Shown one piece after another: positions 33,310-39,683 of a stretch of DNA of 49,235 nt (the first letter of the stretch is position 1; every line of letters begins with the position of its first letter). The translations under genes and the position numbers were made by a program. Source of the stretch: an uncultured Treponema sp. (GTDB lineage Bacteria > Spirochaetota > Spirochaetia > Treponematales > Treponemataceae). A model generated the notes under the pieces. The model searched no databases and had not been told where the DNA came from. It saw only the letters and a list, made by a program, of their open reading frames with translations. The stretch covers positions 1 to 49,235 of the forward strand of contig CALDIB010000089.1 in the NCBI GenBank assembly GCA_937902125.1, written 5' to 3'.

Positions 33310-35427
33310 ATGAAAAAATTATTTTTAGCCGCGATTTTTTTTAGCGCCGTATTTTCTCTTTTTGCCGAGGTGACGATTGTAAATCCAGTTCCTGGCTCTT
33401 ACGCAAACTTGCAGAGCCTTGTGATTGAATCCAACGGCGGAGAGGAGATCTATTATTCTTTTTCTGGAAGCGACCCCTTGACCCAAGGCTTTGCCTACGA
33501 CGGCCCTGTCGTTCTGGAAGTCACTGGCAACATAGAGCTGCGCGTCGCAATAGTTGACAAAAGCCAGAATAAAAGCGAGCGAAAGGTTTATTTTTCGGTT
33601 GATCAGGTTGAAGTTGAGAACGAGGAAAAAAACGCCTTCTTAAGATCTTTTGAGACTGGCCCTTGCTTTGACTTTACCGCAGGCTCAAAACTTTCCATTC
33701 CGTTTTCCATGACATACTCATTCTTTCAAAGCGACTCCTATGAAAAAGGCCGCGAACTTTCAATTTCAAAAAAAGCCACGATGGAACGTTTTGTTCCCAT
33801 AAATTTGAGCGACGGAAAAAATCTTTGGCGCTATGTTTTGCGCTTGCTCCCCTTGGAACCCGGCGCGCTAAGCAAAAAGGATTTTCCATTTGCGGTAAGC
33901 GATTGGACAAAACTTGTCTTGCTTGACCGTAAATGCATTTTTTCCCTTGACGGCCAATGGTGGCGCGCCGCGGGCGAGGTGATTGAGCTTGACAGAAGCC
34001 GCTCCAATTTTGTCTATTTCCAAAGCGCGGATTTTTCCGCCGGCAATCCAATTCAAAAGGTTGAGCTTGCGGCAAAGCCTTTGTTAAAAGTCGAGCGGGA
34101 TTTTGACGGCTGCGTAGTTATTTCAGTTCAAGGCCAGTCGCAAAGCGGCGAGCCCTTTTATTTGGCGCCGTCTCAGTCTTCAAAGACAAAACTGGTGTCT
34201 GAAGGCTTGCATTCCCAGCTTGTGATAGACGCCTTTTACGGAGATAAAATCGACGAGCGCATAGATGTTGACGTTTATTGCGGACAAGCCTTTCAAGGCT
34301 CCCTAAGCGCCGATGTTTTTGTAAACCGCTCCACGCCAAATCCGCCGCAGATTGTTTCATCGGCAAAATCCTCTTACGCCAGGGACGATGTCCAAATTTA
34401 CGCAAAGCTTGATCCGCAAACAAAAACCTTTTTTGCCGTTTCAAATCCTCTTTCAATTGAGCCTTCTTTTGAGCCGGCGGATTTGTCTTTGGCCAATTTT
34501 GTTCAGGGAGACTTTTATCCATATCAAGGACAAAAAATCACGCTATACGGCGACACGGAAAAAATTATGGCCTACAAAGTTTCGTTTTACGCCGAAGACC
34601 AGTATGGCTCAAAAAGCCAAACCGTAGACGCTGTGGTTGCCATTGACAAATACAATTATTACGTCAATCCCGACTCGCAAGTCCAGGAGCAGGACGGAAG
34701 CCCTTTGGCGCCTTTTAAGGATTTGTCCCGGCTTTCAAAAATTGCGAACAAAAAAAGTTTTTCCCGTTTTTACATCAAGGGAAGCGTGCCTCTCAATCCC
34801 GGAGAAAACACAATCACCAACAATGTTGAATTTTGCGGAGTGGGGGACGCTAGAATTTCTTTTCCGGCCGCGTCTGTCATAGCGCTAAAAAACGCCGGGC
34901 TTTACGCTGAGAATGTTTTTTTTGAAAAGGCCGAGCCGCCCGTCCTTTCAAAAAAACTTAGGGGAGCCGCAAAGGCTTTGACAAACATGTTCATCTTTGA
35001 GCGCTCGGCGGCCACGTTAAAGAACTGCCAGGTTTCGGCCCGTTTTTCGGGAGACGGAAGCGTTTTCAATTGCCTTTCGTCAGCCTTAAGTTTAGAATCC
35101 ACAGGCCTTGCAAGCGAAGCCCAAGGCTATTCAAATCTTTTGTCTTTGGCAGGACAGTCTAAAGCAGTTGTAAAAAACTGCCGACTCTTGTGCGTGGCCG
35201 ACACTGGAGTGGCCATTTCGGCAAACGGCGGTTCTGTCAACATTGAAAACAATTTCGCGCAAGTCACCGCAAGGGTTGGCCGCCCCGCCGAATTTGCCGA
35301 TTGCTCCATTAGGCTGGTGGGAAACAAATTTACCTTGGACATTCAAAACAAAAGCCAGGACTTCAACAACATTTATCTTTCAGGAAAGAGCGTCTTTACA
35401 GAAAACAAAGGAAACATTTACAAATGA
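33310..35427 (+). CDS. Large secreted protein with chitobiase-C-like and beta-helix parts
   Basis: A 705-residue protein with a signal peptide (MKKLFLAAIFFSAVFSLFA, cleavage after FA). Residues about 25-95 resemble a CHB_HEX_C-type beta-sandwich (GSYANLQSLVIESNGGEEIYYSFSGSDPLTQ is its core, described here in parts). Residues about 480-700 look like a right-handed parallel beta-helix: repeated N/C ladders (NVEFCGVGDARIS, LKNAGLYAENVFFEKAE, LKNCQVSARFSGDGSVFN, VVKNCRLLCVADTGVAI, NIENNFAQVTARVG), common in surface adhesins and polysaccharide-active proteins. No catalytic set is clear. It overlaps rnhB by 4 bp (ATGA). Surface or periplasmic protein of unknown function. Confidence 0.82.
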   Translation: MKKLFLAAIFFSAVFSLFAEVTIVNPVPGSYANLQSLVIESNGGEEIYYSFSGSDPLTQGFAYDGPVVLEVTGNIELRVAIVDKSQNKSERKVYFSVDQVEVENEEKNAFLRSFETGPCFDFTAGSKLSIPFSMTYSFFQSDSYEKGRELSISKKATMERFVPINLSDGKNLWRYVLRLLPLEPGALSKKDFPFAVSDWTKLVLLDRKCIFSLDGQWWRAAGEVIELDRSRSNFVYFQSADFSAGNPIQKVELAAKPLLKVERDFDGCVVISVQGQSQSGEPFYLAPSQSSKTKLVSEGLHSQLVIDAFYGDKIDERIDVDVYCGQAFQGSLSADVFVNRSTPNPPQIVSSAKSSYARDDVQIYAKLDPQTKTFFAVSNPLSIEPSFEPADLSLANFVQGDFYPYQGQKITLYGDTEKIMAYKVSFYAEDQYGSKSQTVDAVVAIDKYNYYVNPDSQVQEQDGSPLAPFKDLSRLSKIANKKSFSRFYIKGSVPLNPGENTITNNVEFCGVGDARISFPAASVIALKNAGLYAENVFFEKAEPPVLSKKLRGAAKALTNMFIFERSAATLKNCQVSARFSGDGSVFNCLSSALSLESTGLASEAQGYSNLLSLAGQSKAVVKNCRLLCVADTGVAISANGGSVNIENNFAQVTARVGRPAEFADCSIRLVGNKFTLDIQNKSQDFNNIYLSGKSVFTENKGNIYK

Positions 35428-36020
35428 CAGTCGTTGGATTTGACGAGGCGGGGCGGGGGCCTTTAGCTGGCCCGGTGGCGGCCGCCGCGGTTCTTTTGCC
35501 CCAGGACTTTCCTTTTGAAATATTGAACGACTCAAAAAAACTTTCGGAAAAAAAGCGGCTGGCCGCGGAAAGCCTTATAAAAGAAAAGGCCTTGTGGGGC
35601 CTTGCCTTTGTTGACCACAAAACAATCGACCAAATCAACATATTGCGGGCCAGCCTTCTGGCCATGAAAAAGGCCTTTGACAGCCTGCTTTTAAAAAAGA
35701 ACGAATGGCTTATAAAAAATGGCCTTGCCCCTCAGGCCTTTTTGCTTGAAAACTTGGAAGGAATCGCCGACGGAACCTTTGTTCCGCCGGATTTGCCCAT
35801 TGAATGCCGCGCTGTGGTCAAGGCCGACGCAAAATATCCGGAAGTGATGGCGGCAAGCATTTTGGCCAAAACCGCCCGCGACCGTTTTATGGTTGAGATG
35901 GACAAAAAATTTCCCGGCTACGGCTACGCAAAGCACAAGGGCTATCCCACCGCCGCGCACAAGGCCGCCTGCCGGGAACTAGGTCCCAGCCCGATACAAA
36001 GGCTTTCTTTTTCCTATTGA
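35424..36020 (+). CDS. rnhB: Ribonuclease HII
   Basis: RNase HII cuts RNA in RNA-DNA hybrids and single ribonucleotides in DNA. The 198-residue protein begins VVGFDEAGRGPLAGPVAAAAV, with the catalytic Asp-Glu pair, and has the later VVKADAKYPEVMAASILAKTARD with its catalytic Asp, plus YGYAKHKGYPTAAHKAA. Length and motif order are normal. Start overlaps the upstream gene as ATGA. Confidence 0.96.
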   Translation: MTVVGFDEAGRGPLAGPVAAAAVLLPQDFPFEILNDSKKLSEKKRLAAESLIKEKALWGLAFVDHKTIDQINILRASLLAMKKAFDSLLLKKNEWLIKNGLAPQAFLLENLEGIADGTFVPPDLPIECRAVVKADAKYPEVMAASILAKTARDRFMVEMDKKFPGYGYAKHKGYPTAAHKAACRELGPSPIQRLSFSY

Positions 36021-36047
36021 GCCTTTGTTTTGCTAATGGAAACATTT

Positions 36048-36182
36048 AGGGCACTTTCGAAAAACTCGCCTTCGGCGATTTTTCGAAAGTGCCGGCGAGT
36101 TCTAAGTCGCTATAATAGCGCGACTTAGAACATCGCATTTTCAAAGTTACCTCGAAAAACTGAAGTTTTTCGAGGTCCCCTT
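36048..36182 (+). repeat. 135-bp palindromic MITE-like element, copy A
   Basis: Three hairpins in a row: (1) a roughly 20-bp stem built from GGCACTTTCGAAAAA and TTTTTCGAAAGTGCC around a TCGCC-TTC-GGCGA tip; (2) GTTCTAAGTCGC / GCGACTTAGAAC; (3) ACCTCGAAAAACT / AGTTTTTCGAGGT. Its ends, AGGGCACTTTCGAAAAACT and the complement of the other end AGGGGACCTCGAAAAACT, are imperfect terminal inverted repeats. Copy B (43762-43896) is the reverse complement with only two differences that I can see. A GTCCGC-TTTC-GCGGAC hairpin follows at 36187-36202. No coding content. Confidence 0.85.
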
Positions 36183-36222
36183 TACTGTCCGCTTTCGCGG
36201 ACTGCTGGCAATGCAAAGGCTT

Positions 36223-36630
36223 TCATTTTCTTTTTGAGACTACGTGGACGCGGCCGGTTTTTTTTGGCGCGTTGGGGTCAACAGGCCGCGCGTCCGGGTC
36301 TTCGGCCTTTTTTTTGTAGATTTTTTTTCCAGAAAGGGCGGAAGATCTGTACTTTGCGTCTTTGGCGGCGCGCTTTTCGGCGCGGGCCTTGTCCCGCTCC
36401 TTTTTGTTCTTTTGAATGAATTTTAGGGATTCGTCAAGGCCGCTGAAGAACTTTTGCATGTCCTCTTCAAAAATCGAAATTTGGTGCCTGTCCCTGTCAA
36501 CGCCTTCCTTGTTCTTGCTTTCCACGACTTGAAGGAACACGTCCCCCGTCCTGTTTTCCTTTACGTTAAAAAAATACGAGCGGTTGGCCAAAATTACTTG
36601 CGTTGTGTATAGTTCTCCGCGAATTCCCAT
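36223..36630 (-). CDS. bpuR: PUR-alpha-like DNA/RNA-binding protein (BpuR/DUF3276 family)
   Basis: A 135-residue protein. Residues 1-75 match the PUR fold (MGIRGELYTTQVILANRSYFFNVKENRTGDVFLQVVESK in parts), as in BpuR of Borrelia, which binds DNA and RNA and regulates gene expression. The C-terminal 55 residues are Lys/Arg-rich with a KKAEDPDARPVDPNAPKK stretch, likely extra nucleic-acid contacts. AGGAG lies upstream of the ATG. It stands alone, bracketed by repeat pieces on both sides, with a long structured leader. The DNA or RNA targets are unknown. Confidence 0.9.
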   Translation of the reverse strand: MGIRGELYTTQVILANRSYFFNVKENRTGDVFLQVVESKNKEGVDRDRHQISIFEEDMQKFFSGLDESLKFIQKNKKERDKARAEKRAAKDAKYRSSALSGKKIYKKKAEDPDARPVDPNAPKKTGRVHVVSKRK

Positions 36631-36656
36631 TTTTTTCTCCTAAAGCTTTAGGTCGT

Positions 36657-36710
36657 CTCCAGAAATTGCAATTTTTGGAGGTCCCCTTTATAAAAGCCGC
36701 CTTTGCGGGC
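36657..36710 (-). repeat. Diverged piece of the repeat family in the bpuR leader
   Basis: CTCCAGAAATTGCAATTTTTGGAG forms a stem-loop equivalent to hairpin 3 of the 135-bp element; the next bases, AGGTCCCCTTTA, are identical to the end of copy A, and a GCCGC-CTTT-GCGGGC hairpin follows, as GTCCGC-TTTC-GCGGAC follows copy A. It lies in the predicted 5' leader of bpuR. Confidence 0.6.
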
Positions 36711-36743
36711 GCCCATCCCTGACTTTTTGTGGGGTATGACTAC

Positions 36744-36772
36744 AATCTAGCGCAATATCAAAAAAAACGCAA
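36744..36772 (-). promoter_or_regulatory. Putative promoter of bpuR
   Basis: Minus strand: TTGCGT (36772-36767), 17 bp, TAGATT (36749-36744). It predicts a leader of about 105 nt that contains the repeat hairpins at 36657-36710. 36631-36881 holds only this promoter, the repeat piece, a small GCGGA-AAAA-TCCGC hairpin at 36773, and the next promoter. Confidence 0.5.
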
Positions 36773-36804
36773 GCGGAAAAATCCGCCCTTTATAAAAAAA
36801 TCTC

Positions 36805-36833
36805 TTGCTTTTTCTTTTGCCTTGATTTATAAT
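36805..36833 (+). promoter_or_regulatory. Putative promoter of the HMA-like gene
   Basis: TTGCTT (36805-36810), 17 bp, TATAAT (36828-36833), identical in both boxes to the glgC promoter. Leader about 40 nt, with TAGGAG at 36865-36870. Confidence 0.7.
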
Positions 36834-36881
36834 GTAAATGCATTTAACAATACATTTTGGACTTTAGGAGACTTGCTGAAT

Positions 36882-37091
36882 ATGCAAAAAAAGATATTTG
36901 TTGACGGAATGTTTGACGACGCGAGCGCGGGAAAAGTTGGAGCGGCCGTAAAAGGCGTCGCTGGTGTTACGGAATGCGTCGCGGACCCTGCCAAGTCTCA
37001 AGTTAAGGTTGACTTTGACGAAAGCGTGGGCGGAATCGAGGACGCCATCAACAAGGCCATCGAGAGCGCCGGCATAACGGTCTTGGGATAA
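36882..37091 (+). CDS. HMA-fold small protein lacking the metal-binding CxxC
   Basis: A 69-residue protein that fits the beta-alpha-beta-beta-alpha-beta ferredoxin-like fold of heavy-metal chaperones (KKIFVDGMFDDASAGKVGAAV, GVAGVTECVADPAKSQVKVDFDE, IEDAINKAIESAGITVLG, quoted in parts). Where copper chaperones carry GMxCxxC it reads GMFDDASA, so both metal cysteines are missing; a single Cys occurs later (ECV). It is probably not a Cu(I) chaperone, but could bind another ligand or a partner. The Shine-Dalgarno TAGGAG is 11 nt from this ATG. It has its own strong promoter. Confidence 0.8.
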   Translation: MQKKIFVDGMFDDASAGKVGAAVKGVAGVTECVADPAKSQVKVDFDESVGGIEDAINKAIESAGITVLG

Positions 37092-37111
37092 AAATTTCCT
37101 TATAAAAATGA

Positions 37112-37140
37112 TTGACAGATTCTTCAAAAATAATTAAAAT
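37112..37140 (+). promoter_or_regulatory. Putative strong promoter of leuCD
   Basis: TTGACA (37112-37117), 17 bp, TAAAAT (37135-37140). The start site would be near 37147, with AGGAG just before the leuC ATG. Confidence 0.75.
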
Positions 37141-37176
37141 CTTTAGTAGTTTTTAATTATCAGGAGAATTCAGATT

Positions 37177-38463
37177 ATGGGAAAGACAATCGCTCAAAAG
37201 ATTTTTGAAAAGCACCTCTTGGAAAAGCCCTTCAAGGACACTTATATTTTAAAGCTTGACAGAGTTTTCTGCCACGAAATAACCACACCCATCGCCATCA
37301 ACGACCTGTGCGAGCGGGGAAAAGACAGGGTTTTTGACAAGACAAAAATCAAGGCCGTAATCGACCATGTGACCCCCGCCAAGGACTCTAAGACCGCCAC
37401 CCAGGAAAAAATCTTGCGGGATTGGGCCGCAAGAAACGACATAAAAGATTTTTTTGACATCGGATCCAACGGCGTGTGCCACGCCATCTTCCCCGAAAAA
37501 GGCTTTGTCCGCCCCGGCTTTACCGTAATCATGGGCGACAGCCACACTTGCACCCACGGAGCCTTTGGCGCCTTTGCCGCCGGCGTGGGAACCACAGACC
37601 TTGAGGTTGGAATCCTTAAGGGGGTTTGCTCCTTCAAAGAGCCCAAGTCCATCAAGTTTGTCTTGAACGGAAGCTTAAAGCCCGGCGTTTACGCCAAGGA
37701 CGTCATCCTTTACATCATCTCAAAAATCGGCGTGAACGGAGCCACAAACTGCGTAGTCGAGTTCACCGGCCCGATTGTGGACAATTTTGGTATGGAAGAG
37801 CGGATGACCATTTGCAACATGGCCGTGGAAGCCGGCGCCACAAGCGGAATCTGCTTTCCCGACCAAAAGACCGTTGACTACCTTTGGGAATTCATTCAGG
37901 ACGAGTTTAAGACAAAGGAAGAGGCCTTGGCCGCCTACCAAGAATGGAGAAGCGACGACGACGCCCAATACGAAAAGGTTGTCACTTACGATTTGAGCGA
38001 CTTGGAGCCCTTGGCCACAGTGGGCTACAAGCCCGACCAAGTGAAGCCAATTTCGGCCCTCAAGGGAACCAAGGTAAACCAAATATACATCGGAAGCTGC
38101 ACCAACGGCCGCATCTCAGACCTTAGAATCGCCGCCCAAGTTCTTAAAGGAAAAAAATTGGCCAAGGGCGTCAGAGGCATTGTAAGCCCCGCCACGCCCA
38201 AAATTTATAAGATGGCGCTTGACGAAGGCCTTCTTTCCATTTTTATGGACGCGGGCTTTTGCGTCACAAACCCCACTTGCGGCGCCTGCTTGGGAATGTC
38301 GAACGGCGTTTTGGCGGAAGGCGAAGTTTGCGCCTCCACCACAAACCGCAACTTTAACGGCCGCATGGGAAAGGGCGGCATGGTTCACCTTATGAGCCCC
38401 GCCAGCGCCGCGGCCACCGCGATTGCCGGAGAAATAGCTAATTCACCTTTGTATCAACAATAA
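37177..38463 (+). CDS. leuC: 3-isopropylmalate dehydratase large subunit (LeuC, homoaconitase-type)
   Basis: Isomerises 2- to 3-isopropylmalate in leucine synthesis, using a 4Fe-4S cluster. The 428-residue protein is the shorter type 2 form. It has IDHVTPAKDSKTA, GDSHTCTHGAFGAFAAGVGTTD with one cluster Cys, SCTNGRISDLR with the second, and the CGACLGM region with the third. Homologous enzymes in the family act on citraconate or 2,3-dimethylmalate, and no other leucine genes are in the window, so the substrate is inferred. Operon with leuD. Confidence 0.9.
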   Translation: MGKTIAQKIFEKHLLEKPFKDTYILKLDRVFCHEITTPIAINDLCERGKDRVFDKTKIKAVIDHVTPAKDSKTATQEKILRDWAARNDIKDFFDIGSNGVCHAIFPEKGFVRPGFTVIMGDSHTCTHGAFGAFAAGVGTTDLEVGILKGVCSFKEPKSIKFVLNGSLKPGVYAKDVILYIISKIGVNGATNCVVEFTGPIVDNFGMEERMTICNMAVEAGATSGICFPDQKTVDYLWEFIQDEFKTKEEALAAYQEWRSDDDAQYEKVVTYDLSDLEPLATVGYKPDQVKPISALKGTKVNQIYIGSCTNGRISDLRIAAQVLKGKKLAKGVRGIVSPATPKIYKMALDEGLLSIFMDAGFCVTNPTCGACLGMSNGVLAEGEVCASTTNRNFNGRMGKGGMVHLMSPASAAATAIAGEIANSPLYQQ

Positions 38464-38480
38464 AATATGAGGAGCATTGT

Positions 38481-39014
38481 ATGAAACAATTTGGAGGCCC
38501 GGTCCTCTTTTTGGACAGAACTGACATCAACACTGACGAAATCATTCCGGCCAAATACTTGACGGAAAACACAAAGCAGGCCCTTAAGCCTTACCTTTTG
38601 GAAGACTTGAAGCTGGAAGGCTTTGACTCAAAGACCGACGTTCCTGGCAAAAAGGTGATTGTCACCCGCGACAATTTTGGCTGCGGCTCAAGCCGCGAGC
38701 ACGCTCCCTGGGCTTTGGAAGTCAACGGCATTTATGTCGTCGTTGCGGTAAACTTTGCCCGCATATTCCGCCAGAACATGTATAACTGCGGCCTTTTGGC
38801 GGTGGAGATGGACAAAAAGTCTGTTGACGACATGTTCAGGACTTTTGCCGAAAAAGACACTGAATGCAAGATTGTCATCAACGACGACGGCACTGCCAAG
38901 GTAAAGCTTATAGCCGGAAGCCTTTCAAAAAGCTATCCCTTTAAGCTTGAAGGCTTTGAAAAGGCCCTTGTTGAAAAGGAAGGCTGGATAGGCTACGCCG
39001 ACAGCAAGTTTTAG
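38481..39014 (+). CDS. leuD: 3-isopropylmalate dehydratase small subunit
   Basis: The swivel-domain partner of LeuC. The 177-residue protein contains DINTDEIIPAKYL near the N-terminus and NFGCGSSREHAPWAL (about residues 67-81), the substrate-binding motif of the family. It begins 17 bp after leuC with GAGGAG upstream. A heterodimer with the product of 37177 is expected. Confidence 0.92.
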   Translation: MKQFGGPVLFLDRTDINTDEIIPAKYLTENTKQALKPYLLEDLKLEGFDSKTDVPGKKVIVTRDNFGCGSSREHAPWALEVNGIYVVVAVNFARIFRQNMYNCGLLAVEMDKKSVDDMFRTFAEKDTECKIVINDDGTAKVKLIAGSLSKSYPFKLEGFEKALVEKEGWIGYADSKF

Positions 39015-39022
39015 CCAAAGCC

Positions 39023-39061
39023 GCCGCGGGGGCAAAAAAGCCTTGCAAGATGGCCCGCGGC
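39023..39061 (+). other. Stem-loop between leuD and the tRNA gene
   Basis: GCCGCGGG (39023-39030) can pair with CCCGCGGC (39054-39061) across a 23-nt loop. It lies just upstream of the tRNA promoter and has no T-run. It may end leuCD transcription. Confidence 0.35.
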
Positions 39062-39063
39062 TC

Positions 39064-39092
39064 TTGACAAGAATTTGCTTTTTTGATAAATT
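39064..39092 (+). promoter_or_regulatory. Putative promoter of tRNA(CAT)
   Basis: TTGACA (39064-39069), 17 bp, TAAATT (39087-39092). The start site would be near 39099, about 5 nt before the tRNA. Confidence 0.65.
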
Positions 39093-39103
39093 AGAAAAAC
39101 TAC

Positions 39104-39176
39104 GGCGACTTAGCTCAGTAGGTAGAGCACACGGCTCATATCCGTGATGTCAATGGTTCGATCCCATTAGTCGCTA
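39104..39176 (+). tRNA. tRNA with CAT anticodon, probably elongator Met
   Basis: A 73-nt cloverleaf: 7-bp acceptor stem GGCGACT / AGTCGCT (first pair G-T), D stem GCTC / GAGC, anticodon stem CACGG / CCGTG with loop CTCATAT and anticodon CAT at 39137-39139, T stem AATGG / CCATT with loop TTCGATC, discriminator A. CCA is not encoded. There is no C-A mismatch or GGG-CCC anticodon stem, so it is not an initiator. It may be elongator Met or the lysidine-modified Ile tRNA; the D-arm and GAGCACA run favour Met. Confidence 0.93.
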
Positions 39177-39181
39177 TTTTT

Positions 39182-39209
39182 GGCTTCCTCAAATGGAAGC
39201 CTTTTTTTT
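39182..39209 (+). terminator. Rho-independent terminator of the tRNA gene
   Basis: GGCTTCC (39182-39188), loop TCAAAT, GGAAGCC (39195-39201), then eight T residues (39202-39209). A textbook terminator just after the tRNA. Confidence 0.95.
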
Positions 39210-39223
39210 GCCCAAAATGCGGC

Positions 39224-39307
39224 AAAAACATACGGAGTTTTGCCCAAAAACACGCCGAGAATTTTTTAAAACGTCGTATGTTTTTGGATAAAACTCGGCG
39301 TGTTTTT
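39224..39307. repeat. Interleaved inverted repeats downstream of the tRNA
   Basis: AAAAACATACG (39224-39234) pairs perfectly with CGTATGTTTTT (39275-39285), and AAAAACACGCCGAG (39246-39259) with CTCGGCGTGTTTTT (39294-39307). The two pairs interlock rather than nest. The linkers AGTTTTGCCCAAAAA and TTTTTGGATAAAACT are also near-complements. No coding frame here looks real. Confidence 0.6.
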
Positions 39308-39360
39308 TGAAAAACTTCGCTTTCCGATAAAAACTCGCTGGCCAAAAATCAAGGCCAAGA

Positions 39361-39600
39361 ATGACAAAACAAGCCTTTACACACATCAATGGCAATTTGT
39401 TTGCGTGCGCGGCCAACAACCCCACACGCTATATAGACCCCACAGGCGAATTCAACTGGGAAACAAACACTGTGGAACCCAATGATTGCCTTTCAAAAAT
39501 CGCCGCGGACCGCTGGAGGAACCTTCATTTGGCAGGAGAAGAAAATGAATCTAACAACTTTAGGCATGTCGCTATTATAGCGTTTTCCGCGCGCCTGTAA
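39361..39600 (+). pseudogene. Relic of an RHS/YD-repeat protein C-terminus with a LysM-like tail
   Basis: A 79-codon fragment. Residues 2-29 match the RHS-associated core end (FTHINGNLFACAANNP then TRYIDPTG). The next residues, NTVEPNDCLSKIAADRW, resemble the start of a LysM repeat. The reading frame starts abruptly with no upstream RHS coding, and its last residues RHVAIIAF are the translation of GTCGCTATTATAGCG (39568-39582), a piece shared with hairpin 2 of the 135-bp element. It is probably dead; a short expressed protein is possible but lacks a ribosome site. The rest of 39601-39683 shows nothing. Confidence 0.65.
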
Positions 39601-39683
39601 AAACCGCCCCTTCTTTCCATCAATAGCCATTGACGTGACCAAGAGGGCCTTTTTTGCGCGCGGTCGCCGGAACGGAAAAAAAA

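Noticed and set aside
36048..36182. Possible CRISPR-like or tandem repeat region
   Set aside because: Only one palindromic unit here plus one inverted copy far away; no regular spacers and no cas genes.
39136..39425. Small minus-strand frames over the region after the tRNA
   Set aside because: They read through the tRNA, the terminator and the inverted repeats; no start signal or conserved content.
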